From positions 1 to 34,133 of IMG/VR virus record IMGVR_UViG_3300025168_000309: 34,133 bases of DNA, one strand, 5' to 3'. Source of the DNA: a virus. Shown in pieces: positions 22,463-31,416 of the stretch. Under the pieces are notes generated by a model. The model had not been told where the DNA came from and ran no database searches. It saw only the letters and a list, made by a program, of their open reading frames with translations. How positions within the stretch are numbered: the first letter of the stretch is position 1; each line of letters starts with the position of its first letter. Both the position numbers and the translations under genes were made by a program.

Positions 22463-25252
22463 ATGAGCAAGAATTCTGAAAATATAAAACAATCTGCTGC
22501 TGCACAAAAGGAATTTAACAACCTTAGTAAAGAGGGCCAAGATATTTATAGAGAATATCAAGGTATTTTTAATAGCATATCTGGTGAATTAGGAAAACAA
22601 GTAAGTTATGCTGCCCAAGCTAAAAAAGAATATAATAATTTAGCTAGTATATCAAGAAAACTTGCTGATGCTCAAAAAGAAGGTAATAGGTTATCAGATG
22701 AACAATTAACTAACCTCCAAAAAAGAGCAAAATCATCAGCTGATCAAATTACATTTGCATTAAAGGAGGTTGCAGCGAAACAAAAACTTGGAGCAGTATT
22801 AAGTGCTAATGAGCAAGCTTTATTAGCAGCTGGGGATGCGAAGCAAATCCAAGAAAAAGATTTTTTAAAGGACATTCAGAAAGAAGTAGAACTTAGAAAG
22901 AAATCAAACGAAGCAATGGGGGTAGCTGGTGGATTACTATCTGGGTTAACTGCTATGGCAGGACCATTTGCAAAAGCTCTAAAACTTGATAAAGTTCAAA
23001 AAGACATGGAAAAGACTGCTGATTCAGTAGCCAAAGGTAATAAATCATTTGGTAAAATGAGAGTATTAGCAGCTGGTGTTGGATCAGCTATTGGCTCTGC
23101 TTTTGCAACTCTTACTGACCCTGCTGTTGTAATAGGTGCTATAATAAAGAGCATGGGGGCACTTGCCAAAGAACAAAAGAATTTTAGGCAAATAACAGGA
23201 CAAAATGTAGATTTACAAGGTAGTATGAACACCAAAATGGTTACTACTATTGATTATATGAAAGGAGTAGTAGCCTTAACTAAGGAATTAGGGGTAAATG
23301 CTCAAGTAGTTTTTTCAGCAGAAACCATTACTGAAGTAGCTGATTTAACAGAAAATATGGGATTAGGTGCTAAAGAAGCAGCTAATTTAGCTAAAATGGC
23401 TAAAATAAGTGGTAAGGAATTATCTACAGTTACGGCTGAAATGGAAGCATCATTTAAATCATTTGTTAAAACTAATAAAACAGGTCTTAATCTAAAAGAT
23501 GTAATATCAGATGTAGGAAATGCATCAGCAGCCGTTTCATTATCGTTAGGAAGCCAACCAGAAAAAATACAACAAGCTGCTATGGAAGCCCGAAAATTAG
23601 GGTTATCACTAGAGCAAGTAGATAAAATAGCAGGTTCATTGTTAGATTTTGAATCTTCTATTGAAGCTGAAATGGAAGCTGAATTATTAACAGGTAAGCA
23701 ATTAAATTTAGATAAAGCTAGACAATTAGCATTAAATAATGATTTAGCAGGGGTAGCTAAAGAAATAGGTAAAAACCAAGCAATATTAGGAGCATTTTCA
23801 TCAGGTAATAGAATACAACAAGAAGCTACAGCTAAAGCTATGGGTATGTCTAGGGATGAAATGGCTAAAATGATTTATCAACAAAAAATAGCTAATGGTT
23901 TAACAGCAGAACAAGCAGCTAAGGCAGCAGATGTATCTGTATCTGAAGCAAAACGATTAACAGCCCAAGAAACAATATCTAAAGTAATGGATAAAATGAC
24001 TCAAGGAGCAGCTGCTTTCCTTGATAAAATGATGCCTATATTAGATAATACTTTTCTTATAGAAGCATCAATGATTGCAATTGGAGCTGTTGTAGTTGGT
24101 AAGATAGCAGGAGGTCTTGCTGATGCAGCAAAAAGTACAATGGATATGGCTAAAGGTGCTGCTAAGGCTTTATCAGGTATGGGAGGATCTAAAGGTGGAA
24201 AAGATGATACACCTGATCTTAAGAAAAAACCTGATACAAAGGGAATGGATAAAAAATCCGGAGAAGGAATAAAAGCATATTTAAAAGGTTTAGGTGATGG
24301 TTTGGCTTCTATTGGTAAACAGATGGGTAATGTAATAAAAGGAGCAGTAGCATTAGGTGTAGCTGGTTTAGTTTTAGGAGGAGCATTTGCTTTAGCTTTA
24401 ATGATGATTAAAGATGTAGATCCTATACAAATGATAGCATTTTCAGCTTCATTAGCTATGTTAGGACTTACAATGGCAGTAATGGGTAATATAGGAGGAA
24501 ATATTATAGTAGGAGCATTAGCTATGGGAATATTAGCATTAGCATTAATACCAGCTGCATACGCTTTTAGTTTATTAGCTGAGGTAGATATAAATAAAAT
24601 GATTGCATTTTCTTTAATGTTACCTTTATTAGCATTAGCAGCAGCAGGATTAGGATTTTTAGCACCATTTATTGCAGCTGGATCAGCAGCATTAGTAGTA
24701 TTAGGATTAGGTATGATGGCTGTTTCATTAGCTTTTGCTGCAATGGGGAATGTAGATATAGAACAAATAAGAGTATTTTCAGAAGTTCTACCTGGGTTAG
24801 GACTAGCAATGGCAGGATTAGGACTTATGGCACCTTTGATGATATTGGGATCTTTTGCATTAGGTGCTATGTCATTAGCTTTAGTACCATTAGCTTTAAT
24901 GGGTCCTGGATTATCATTAGCTGCAACAGCATTGATGGGAATGGCTCAAGCATTAAGAGAAGTAGGATCAGCTTTAGGTGATATTGATGGTAGTAAATTA
25001 GATAAGTTAGAAGATTTTGCTATAACTAGTGCTGTAACAGGGGCAGCATCAGGAGTAATGGCAGCAATTGCATCTCCAATTGCAGCATTAGGAGGAATGT
25101 TAGGAGGAGGAGATGAGGGTGATGATGCTCAAATGCAAATAGTTGAAAAACTAGATCAACTTATTGCAATAGTAGAAAAAGGAGGAGATGTTCTTTTAGA
25201 TGGAGCTAAAGTAGGAAAAAATCTAGCAATTGCATCCTCCAAAATGGGTTAA
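22463..25252 (+). CDS. Tail tape measure protein
   Basis: A 929-aa protein. Residues 1-150 are polar and helical/coiled-coil (AAAQKEFNNLSKEGQDIYREYQ-type). The middle is Ala/Lys-rich helical with MGMSRDEMAKMIYQQKIANGLTAEQAA. Residues about 610-880 hold several very hydrophobic Ala/Gly/Leu segments. Within that part a unit of about 55 residues recurs three times, opening with DVDPIQMIAFS (652), EVDINKMIAFS (707) and NVDIEQIRVFS (763). Long helices plus hydrophobic segments, and the place after tube and chaperone, identify a tape measure. At about 0.15 nm per residue it would set a tail of roughly 140 nm, longer than T4 (gp29, 590 aa). The hydrophobic end may insert into the host membrane during DNA entry. 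Confidence 0.9.
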   Translation: MSKNSENIKQSAAAQKEFNNLSKEGQDIYREYQGIFNSISGELGKQVSYAAQAKKEYNNLASISRKLADAQKEGNRLSDEQLTNLQKRAKSSADQITFALKEVAAKQKLGAVLSANEQALLAAGDAKQIQEKDFLKDIQKEVELRKKSNEAMGVAGGLLSGLTAMAGPFAKALKLDKVQKDMEKTADSVAKGNKSFGKMRVLAAGVGSAIGSAFATLTDPAVVIGAIIKSMGALAKEQKNFRQITGQNVDLQGSMNTKMVTTIDYMKGVVALTKELGVNAQVVFSAETITEVADLTENMGLGAKEAANLAKMAKISGKELSTVTAEMEASFKSFVKTNKTGLNLKDVISDVGNASAAVSLSLGSQPEKIQQAAMEARKLGLSLEQVDKIAGSLLDFESSIEAEMEAELLTGKQLNLDKARQLALNNDLAGVAKEIGKNQAILGAFSSGNRIQQEATAKAMGMSRDEMAKMIYQQKIANGLTAEQAAKAADVSVSEAKRLTAQETISKVMDKMTQGAAAFLDKMMPILDNTFLIEASMIAIGAVVVGKIAGGLADAAKSTMDMAKGAAKALSGMGGSKGGKDDTPDLKKKPDTKGMDKKSGEGIKAYLKGLGDGLASIGKQMGNVIKGAVALGVAGLVLGGAFALALMMIKDVDPIQMIAFSASLAMLGLTMAVMGNIGGNIIVGALAMGILALALIPAAYAFSLLAEVDINKMIAFSLMLPLLALAAAGLGFLAPFIAAGSAALVVLGLGMMAVSLAFAAMGNVDIEQIRVFSEVLPGLGLAMAGLGLMAPLMILGSFALGAMSLALVPLALMGPGLSLAATALMGMAQALREVGSALGDIDGSKLDKLEDFAITSAVTGAASGVMAAIASPIAALGGMLGGGDEGDDAQMQIVEKLDQLIAIVEKGGDVLLDGAKVGKNLAIASSKMG

Positions 25253-25266
25253 TATTTATAACAAAA
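25251..25266 (+). promoter_or_regulatory. Putative late promoter, copy 8
   Basis: AATATTTATAACAAAA, identical over 16 nt to copy 1. It overlaps the tape-measure stop codon and lies 19 nt before the ATG at 25286. It would start the baseplate operon through 32237. Confidence 0.65.
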
Positions 25267-25285
25267 CAATTAAAATTAAATAATT

Positions 25286-25630
25286 ATGGCACAATCATTA
25301 GAAAACAAATTTGAATCCAATGGGTCCGTATTAGGATATCCAAATAACCCATCCCAACCAGTATCTACACCAGGTAGTATGGATGCTAATCTTGCTAGAT
25401 CAACAATGCATGATTTATATTCATATGATGGCAATCCAATATCAGCAGATGTATCACCTAGACTTACTAATGCAGGTGGAGCTTCTGGTAATGTATCTTT
25501 ACCATCTCCAACAGGACTTCAACCTTTTACAGGACCTCAAAATGGTGTAGCAGCAGGAGCTGGGTTTAATACTTACAATAATAATAGTACATACGATAGT
25601 TTTATATTAGGTCAAGGAGCAACTAAGTAA
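25286..25630 (+). CDS. Small baseplate-operon protein, unknown
   Basis: 114 aa, low in charged residues and rich in Asn, Gly, Ser and Pro, with no clear helix or membrane segment. Readable phrases include SLENKFESNGSVLGYPNNP and LYSYDGNPISADVSPRL. I do not recognise the family. It has its own late-type promoter and begins a run of tightly spaced baseplate genes, so it is probably a small virion or baseplate subunit. The extended polar composition suggests a linker or arm rather than an enzyme. Confidence 0.75.
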   Translation: MAQSLENKFESNGSVLGYPNNPSQPVSTPGSMDANLARSTMHDLYSYDGNPISADVSPRLTNAGGASGNVSLPSPTGLQPFTGPQNGVAAGAGFNTYNNNSTYDSFILGQGATK

Positions 25631-25640
25631 TACACACATA

Positions 25641-27731
25641 ATGCCGTTAATAAATTCAACTACTGATTTTAACAAGTTGAAGTATACTTCAAGTGGGGGT
25701 GATAGGTGGGATCAAGGTAAAAGTGGTCAACCATATATTGTTAAATCTATCCCAGGAGCAAATGATACTTTTGAACAACAACTTGATGGAACCCCACAAT
25801 CTAATGGAGGGGTTGATTTTTTATTAAGGGGTGGATTAAAGGCCGCAAATGCTGCGTTAACTGACGTCAGTAGACTAACACAAATGTTGTTTGATACTAA
25901 GTCGCCAAACGGGTTTGAATTCATAGCTAAACAAAATGTATTATCACGTAATAATGTAAAAACAGAAGCTTCTTTTGGTTTAGGTTATGCTGGAGGAGCA
26001 CTTAATCAAGGTATATACACACCAGTGGGTACATTAGCTCAAGCAGGAGTAGGCTTTTTAGGCGCACATTTAAATTTATTAGGGTTAGATCCAACTTCCC
26101 CAATGACGGGAATAGGAGGTGATCAATTTAATGGATTTTTCCCTTCAGCAGGTTTAAATACTTATTTTTCTACAGTAAACCAACAAAACTTAACTAATGA
26201 TATTGAAGATTCAAATAGATTAGTTAACCTAAATAATGCAGTTAATACTAACACAACATCACAAACATTAAGAGGTAATATAACATTAAACCCGGGAGGA
26301 GATACTCAAACTAATGTATTACAATATGGTGGAGGACCAGGTTCACTTTTAGGTATAGGAAATACTAATATTCCATTTGCAGATCAAAGAACAGGTTTAC
26401 AAAGCGCAAAACTACCAAAAGATGTTCCTTTCATAAACCCAGATGGACCTAATAATTATAGTGTATATGGTAAAGCACCAGCTGGAACAGGTACACCAAA
26501 TGCTGAAGCTTCTCAAGTATCAAAAGGAAATTTATTTGTGTCTGGATCAGGTGTTACTGGAACATTTGCTAGTATTTATCCTGATTTTGCTGGTTATGGA
26601 TTAATTGAGGGTTTAGCCCTTAATCTTGGTTCTAGTAATTACACAGACCAACCAGCAGGTAGTATTTATAATTTTAATAATAGTGTATATGCTGGATTAA
26701 CCGGAAATGATAGATTAACATCAAATGATTTAAAACTAGATATAAGAGGTACTCGTGTTTTAACACAAGATGAGCTTTATGAAAAAGATGTAGCATCTGA
26801 ATCAGGATTAACTAATGTATCTGATTTTAGAAAAAATATAATAAAAGATTTTGGGTTATCAACAGCTCAAGATCCAAATGCTGTGTCATCAGTATTATCC
26901 ATTTCACCAAATTATACAACTAAAAATAAACAAGTTAGAGTAAATCAAGGGGACCCAGGTAAAGGTAGTAATTTAGGAGTAAAAAATGTTTTACATTATG
27001 GAGTAGCTGCAAATACATTACAGGCAATAGATAAAATAAATGCATTAAAAATGTATGAATCAACTGTAGTAGATTTAACAAAAGCTACTAATGATTTTGT
27101 TAAATTTAGAATAGCTGTTATAAACAATGATAAGGCAGATGGAACAGCAACTTACATTCATTTTAGAGCACTTATAGATGGTTTTAGTGATGCTTATACA
27201 GCAAAGTGGGATGCAGTTCAGTATGTAGGTAGGGGAGAAGAATTATATAATTATAAAGGATTTGGAAGAGATATAAGTATGGATTTCACAGTTTATGCAC
27301 AATCTAAAGCAGAACTTATACCAATGTATAAAAAATTAAATTATTTAGCATCAACTCTTGCACCAGATTATAATGCAGCTGGGTTTATGCGAGGAAATAT
27401 TGTACGTTTAACGGTAGGAGGATATTTATATGAGCAAGCAGGAATAATAAAAGGTTTAACTTATACAGTACCAATGGAATCAACATGGGAAATAGCAATT
27501 AATGAAGAAGGTGGAAATGATGAATCAGTTAAAGAATTACCACATATGATTAAAGTAACAGGAATGTCATTTACACCAATACAAAGTTTTGTCCCTGCAA
27601 AAGCTGATAGTTTAGAAGATCCAACACAGAAATATATAGCATTAGCAAATTCAGCAGGAAGAACAAATTATGAAGATACTTATGCTATAGATTATAATCA
27701 ACAAGGGTCAAATGAAAGTAATGCTATTTAA
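25641..27731 (+). CDS. Baseplate / tail-tube cap protein, gp48-gp54-like C-terminal domain
   Basis: A 696-aa protein. The N-terminal ~430 residues are Asn/Gly/Ser-rich and not recognisable. The C-terminal part (about 480-650) has strand order typical of tube-like domains: ATYIHFRALIDGFSDAYTAKW, YNYKGFGRDISMDFTVYAQS, AELIPMYKKLNYLASTLAPDY, RGNIVRLTVGGYLYEQAGII, ESTWEI and LPHMIKVTGMSFTPI. This resembles the tail-tube fold of the proteins that start the tube on the baseplate (T4 gp48/gp54). Position after the tape measure also fits, since T4 has 29-48-54. It is 10 nt from the preceding gene and 8 nt from the gp53-like gene. A tube-initiator role is likely but not certain; T4 gp48 is only about 364 aa. 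Confidence 0.7.
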   Translation: MPLINSTTDFNKLKYTSSGGDRWDQGKSGQPYIVKSIPGANDTFEQQLDGTPQSNGGVDFLLRGGLKAANAALTDVSRLTQMLFDTKSPNGFEFIAKQNVLSRNNVKTEASFGLGYAGGALNQGIYTPVGTLAQAGVGFLGAHLNLLGLDPTSPMTGIGGDQFNGFFPSAGLNTYFSTVNQQNLTNDIEDSNRLVNLNNAVNTNTTSQTLRGNITLNPGGDTQTNVLQYGGGPGSLLGIGNTNIPFADQRTGLQSAKLPKDVPFINPDGPNNYSVYGKAPAGTGTPNAEASQVSKGNLFVSGSGVTGTFASIYPDFAGYGLIEGLALNLGSSNYTDQPAGSIYNFNNSVYAGLTGNDRLTSNDLKLDIRGTRVLTQDELYEKDVASESGLTNVSDFRKNIIKDFGLSTAQDPNAVSSVLSISPNYTTKNKQVRVNQGDPGKGSNLGVKNVLHYGVAANTLQAIDKINALKMYESTVVDLTKATNDFVKFRIAVINNDKADGTATYIHFRALIDGFSDAYTAKWDAVQYVGRGEELYNYKGFGRDISMDFTVYAQSKAELIPMYKKLNYLASTLAPDYNAAGFMRGNIVRLTVGGYLYEQAGIIKGLTYTVPMESTWEIAINEEGGNDESVKELPHMIKVTGMSFTPIQSFVPAKADSLEDPTQKYIALANSAGRTNYEDTYAIDYNQQGSNESNAI

Positions 27732-27739
27732 TAAAAAAT

Positions 27740-28063
27740 ATGAATAGATATCAGGATATAACAATATTAAGAAATGAAAATAGATTTGTTGGAACTATTA
27801 GGGATAAATACTATAAAACCGTTAGTTATCCTGAAATTGCTCCAAGTGCAAATGACATTTATGTTCAAACTGAATTTGGTGATAGGTTAGATTTATTAGC
27901 ATACCAATTTTATGGAGATGTAACTCTTTATTGGATAATAGCTATTACAAATCCAGATAAAGTTAATTTTGGTTCACTTTATTTATCACCAGGTTCACAA
28001 TTAGCAATCCCAAGAGACATTAGTGGGATTATAGATAGTTTTAATAAATTAAATGAGTTATAA
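27740..28063 (+). CDS. gp53: Baseplate wedge protein with LysM-like fold, gp53-like
   Basis: A 107-aa protein. The second half (DRLDLLAYQFYGDVTLYWIIAITN, then LYLSPGSQLAIPRDI) is a LysM-like motif: a first helix ending in 'YGD', the 'W.IA..N' core, and 'L.pG..L.IP'. Similar modules occur in T4 gp53 and in P2-type tail protein X. T4 gp53 is 196 aa, so this is a minimal form. In T4 it binds wedges together around the hub. Neighbours fit: tube-cap-like gene upstream, hub-like gene downstream. Spacing of 8 nt before and 2 nt after suggests coupling. Confidence 0.72.
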   Translation: MNRYQDITILRNENRFVGTIRDKYYKTVSYPEIAPSANDIYVQTEFGDRLDLLAYQFYGDVTLYWIIAITNPDKVNFGSLYLSPGSQLAIPRDISGIIDSFNKLNEL

Positions 28064-28065
28064 TT

Positions 28066-31000
28066 ATGGCAGGAAATATAATGGGTGGTCCTTTCTTTCC
28101 ATGGGTCACTAAACAAATAGAAGCTAGACAAAAATCATTAGGCGAGGGTAGTAGTAGTAACCCAGTAAATCTCCTTTATCAACAATCAAAAACCCCATGG
28201 CTTAGATTAGCTAGTTCTGTTGATTTTTATTCTGATGAAGGTGGAGGAATTGATATTTTAAAACGATTAGGTGGTTTAGATGGTATTAATGAAAATGAAA
28301 TAACAGGCCCAGGAGCAGCTAGAAATTTTATATTGCAAGGAGGATCTATAGCTTTAACTGCTGACTCCTATAGAGCTAATGCTGGTTTAAATTTAACAAA
28401 TCAAACATTTAATGGAGCTTATGGTTGGGGAGGAGTATCAAATAGAGGATTAGTACCTATGCCTGGTATTACAGGAGCATCGGTTAAATTTTTAAATAAT
28501 GGTGCTTTAACTAAAACAGAAATTACCATAAAATGTTATAGTAGAAATCAATTTGCATTAGTTGATGCTTTATACATGAGACCTGGATATTCTTTATTAT
28601 TAGAATTTGGGTGGAGTACGTATTTAGATACAGATGGTGGTAATACAGGTACTGTATTAGGCCAATTTGATAATTTTTACTCACCAGCACTTAGTTATTT
28701 ATTTGATCCAAATATTCAAGGAGCAAACCAACATATATTAGTGCAAAAAATATTAGCGGAAAGAAAACGTAGATCTGGTAATTATGAGGGAGTATATGGT
28801 AAAATAACTAATTTTAAATGGAATTTAAATCCTGATGGAAGTTATGATTGTATAGTTAATCTAACAGGATTAGGAGAAATAATAGAATCTTTAAAAATGA
28901 ATATTAATGCTGGATCTGCAGAGGGTTATACGGGTCCATCTGAAGAAGAGGAAGAAGATGATGATTCACCTCCAATAATATCAAATGCTTACAAAACAAC
29001 ATTAAATAGTATACTATATAATATATACCAAAAAGCATCAAATGACTTAAGACCACCTAAACCACCTATTGAAAATAAAACTTTCTTCCAAAAACTTAAT
29101 GTTTTTGATGATATAGGAAGATTTGTAGGAGATACTATTGATGCTATGGTCAAACCTCTTTTAACTATAGGTAGTGGAAATCAAAAGGACCATATTAAAG
29201 ATGCAGTTATAGAAGATTTTCCTATGATCAATAGTACAACAGGTGAAATGGAAACTAGAGGAATAGTAATACCTAAGGCTTTATTAGCTCTTGGTGGTAT
29301 AAATATGGATGTAAATAGAAATGAATCACCTCAAATTTTTATAACATTTGGATATCTTATAGCATTAATACAAAAAAATATTGTACCCCATACAGAAAAA
29401 AGAAAAGTTCCATATTTTTATTTTGATATGAATTTTAATGATCTTGATAAAGATAGAAATTTTATTAAAAAGATACCAGGTCAATTTTCATGTAATCCTA
29501 AAATATGTTTAATACCTTATTATGAAAATAACATAACACCCTCAATGTTTGGGGAAGAATTTGTAAAACAAGGTTTTAATATGGAATTCGCTCAATTAGA
29601 AGATAAACCATCTAATCTTAATAAAACTTTACAAAGAGGAGCAGATTGGGGTGCTGGTGAAACATATTTAGGTAGATTATCTTGTCTATATATAAACATT
29701 AATCATATAGCAGCAGTTTTAGAGGCTATAGGTAAATCTGAGGATGGTTCAAAATCCATGTTAGATTTTCTAAATACTCTTATTGGGGATTGTAGTAGAT
29801 CTTTAGGTGGTTTAAATGACATAATAATAAAAAACTCTGCAGATGGTACAAGAGTAGGATTTTTTGAAAATATACCACAAAGATTCAACACTCCCCCTCC
29901 AGAAGTAACAGCTGCAGAACCTTGCAGATTTAATACTTTTGGGTTTACAAATGGTGTTGGGGGTAGTATAGTAAGAAATATAGGAATAGATGGTAGTATT
30001 TCTTCTAACTTTTCATCTATGTTAACTATAGGAGCTCAAAGTAATGGTAATCAAGTAGCAGGAAATGCCACTTCTTTTTCTAATTATAATAGTGGGTTAA
30101 TAGATAGAGTTATACCTACAAAAACCAACACAGACCCAGAAGATTTTGAAGAAGCAGATTATGATGAAGATGGAGTAGTATCCGATGAGGAAGCAGAAAG
30201 ATATTCAGGAGAACAACAAAATGTAAGAGACAATCTTAAAAAACAAGGTGAAAATATTAATAAAACTCTAAATAAAATAGTGATGAGTGGTTTTGGATAT
30301 AGAGCTCTAGGAGCATTAGGAATATCAGGATTGACTGGGGGTGTTTTTGCAGATGTTTATAGAGATAGAGATTGGATGGATGACGATATAGAAATGATTA
30401 CAGAAGTAGGAACACAATATTTAAGTCTTTTAGATGGTTTACATACTCAACCTCAAGGAAGTGGAGGTACAGGACAATTAAATTCACCGTTTTTCCTTCC
30501 CTTTAATTTAAGTTTAGATATGGATGGTATAGGAGGTATTGGGTTAATGCAAAAATTTACAATAGATGAAAAAATATTACCACCAACATATGATAAAGAC
30601 TCAGTAGAAATAATAGTAAGAGGAGTAAACCATACAATAGATTCAAGTAGTTGGACAACATCTTTAGAAACTCAATCAACTCCAACTTCCAAAAACCCAC
30701 CAGTAGTAAAATCAAGTGTTAAAGCATTTGTAAGTAAACTTTTCAATCCTCAAGTTTTCCAAGAAGCACCACCAGAATCAGATTTACCAGAATTATTAAG
30801 AATGAGAGTAACTAGAATAATGGATGATGGTGAACAAACCTTGGGGATAATGGATATTTTTGCTGAAGATGAACAAACTATATTATTTTCTCTTGCTACA
30901 TCAGAATTACCATGGTTGGGTAATCAAAATAATGTTAGTTGTATTCCAACTGATACTTATAAAGTAAAATCTCATGTTAGTGGCAAACATGGTAGATGTT

Positions 31001-31416
31001 TTTGGTTAGTAGGTAATAATGGAGGAGGATATGCATTTAATAAATTATATGGTAATGGGTATACTAGAGGAGCTGTATTAATTCATATGGCTCCTAAAGC
31101 ACCAAAATGGTTACATGGTTGTATAGCCCCAGGTCTTAAATTTAATACGCAAAATAATCAAAGAGGTAGACAAAAAGGAACAGGTCAATTTTATCTTGAA
31201 CCTTCAAAAGCACAATCTACTCAAGCAATGAATAAAATATTAGACAAATTATATAGTGCAGGTTCATTTGAATTGCAAATCGTGAATCAAGGAGGAGCTG
31301 AAAATTTTAACAATCCTTCTCCACAATGGTCAGAATTACCTGGAACTTTTGATACTAATGTACAAAATCTAGCTGCTGCTCAAAATCTTTTACCTAATCC
31401 TTATAAAGGCAAATAA
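28066..31416 (+). CDS. Baseplate hub-like protein with C-terminal DUF5675-type domain
   Basis: 1,116 aa. Residues about 60-300 look like a hub/spike platform protein (LLLEFGWSTYLDTDGG, YGKITNFKWNLNPDGSYDCIVNLTGLGEIIESLKM in segments). The middle is long, with acidic linkers (EEEEEDDDS near 295; EDFEEADYDEDGVVSDEEAE near 695). Residues about 910-1080 match the DUF5675 layout: TLGIMDIF, SELPWLGNQNNVSCIPTDTYKV, GRCFWLVG, GAVLIHMAP and LHGCIAPG. His1007, His1017 and Cys1019 are the conserved-looking polar residues. T4 gp5 carries a lysozyme domain in its hub; here this domain may take the envelope-facing part, though no enzymatic activity is shown. The next ATG overlaps the stop (TAATG). Confidence 0.78.
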   Translation: MAGNIMGGPFFPWVTKQIEARQKSLGEGSSSNPVNLLYQQSKTPWLRLASSVDFYSDEGGGIDILKRLGGLDGINENEITGPGAARNFILQGGSIALTADSYRANAGLNLTNQTFNGAYGWGGVSNRGLVPMPGITGASVKFLNNGALTKTEITIKCYSRNQFALVDALYMRPGYSLLLEFGWSTYLDTDGGNTGTVLGQFDNFYSPALSYLFDPNIQGANQHILVQKILAERKRRSGNYEGVYGKITNFKWNLNPDGSYDCIVNLTGLGEIIESLKMNINAGSAEGYTGPSEEEEEDDDSPPIISNAYKTTLNSILYNIYQKASNDLRPPKPPIENKTFFQKLNVFDDIGRFVGDTIDAMVKPLLTIGSGNQKDHIKDAVIEDFPMINSTTGEMETRGIVIPKALLALGGINMDVNRNESPQIFITFGYLIALIQKNIVPHTEKRKVPYFYFDMNFNDLDKDRNFIKKIPGQFSCNPKICLIPYYENNITPSMFGEEFVKQGFNMEFAQLEDKPSNLNKTLQRGADWGAGETYLGRLSCLYININHIAAVLEAIGKSEDGSKSMLDFLNTLIGDCSRSLGGLNDIIIKNSADGTRVGFFENIPQRFNTPPPEVTAAEPCRFNTFGFTNGVGGSIVRNIGIDGSISSNFSSMLTIGAQSNGNQVAGNATSFSNYNSGLIDRVIPTKTNTDPEDFEEADYDEDGVVSDEEAERYSGEQQNVRDNLKKQGENINKTLNKIVMSGFGYRALGALGISGLTGGVFADVYRDRDWMDDDIEMITEVGTQYLSLLDGLHTQPQGSGGTGQLNSPFFLPFNLSLDMDGIGGIGLMQKFTIDEKILPPTYDKDSVEIIVRGVNHTIDSSSWTTSLETQSTPTSKNPPVVKSSVKAFVSKLFNPQVFQEAPPESDLPELLRMRVTRIMDDGEQTLGIMDIFAEDEQTILFSLATSELPWLGNQNNVSCIPTDTYKVKSHVSGKHGRCFWLVGNNGGGYAFNKLYGNGYTRGAVLIHMAPKAPKWLHGCIAPGLKFNTQNNQRGRQKGTGQFYLEPSKAQSTQAMNKILDKLYSAGSFELQIVNQGGAENFNNPSPQWSELPGTFDTNVQNLAAAQNLLPNPYKGK

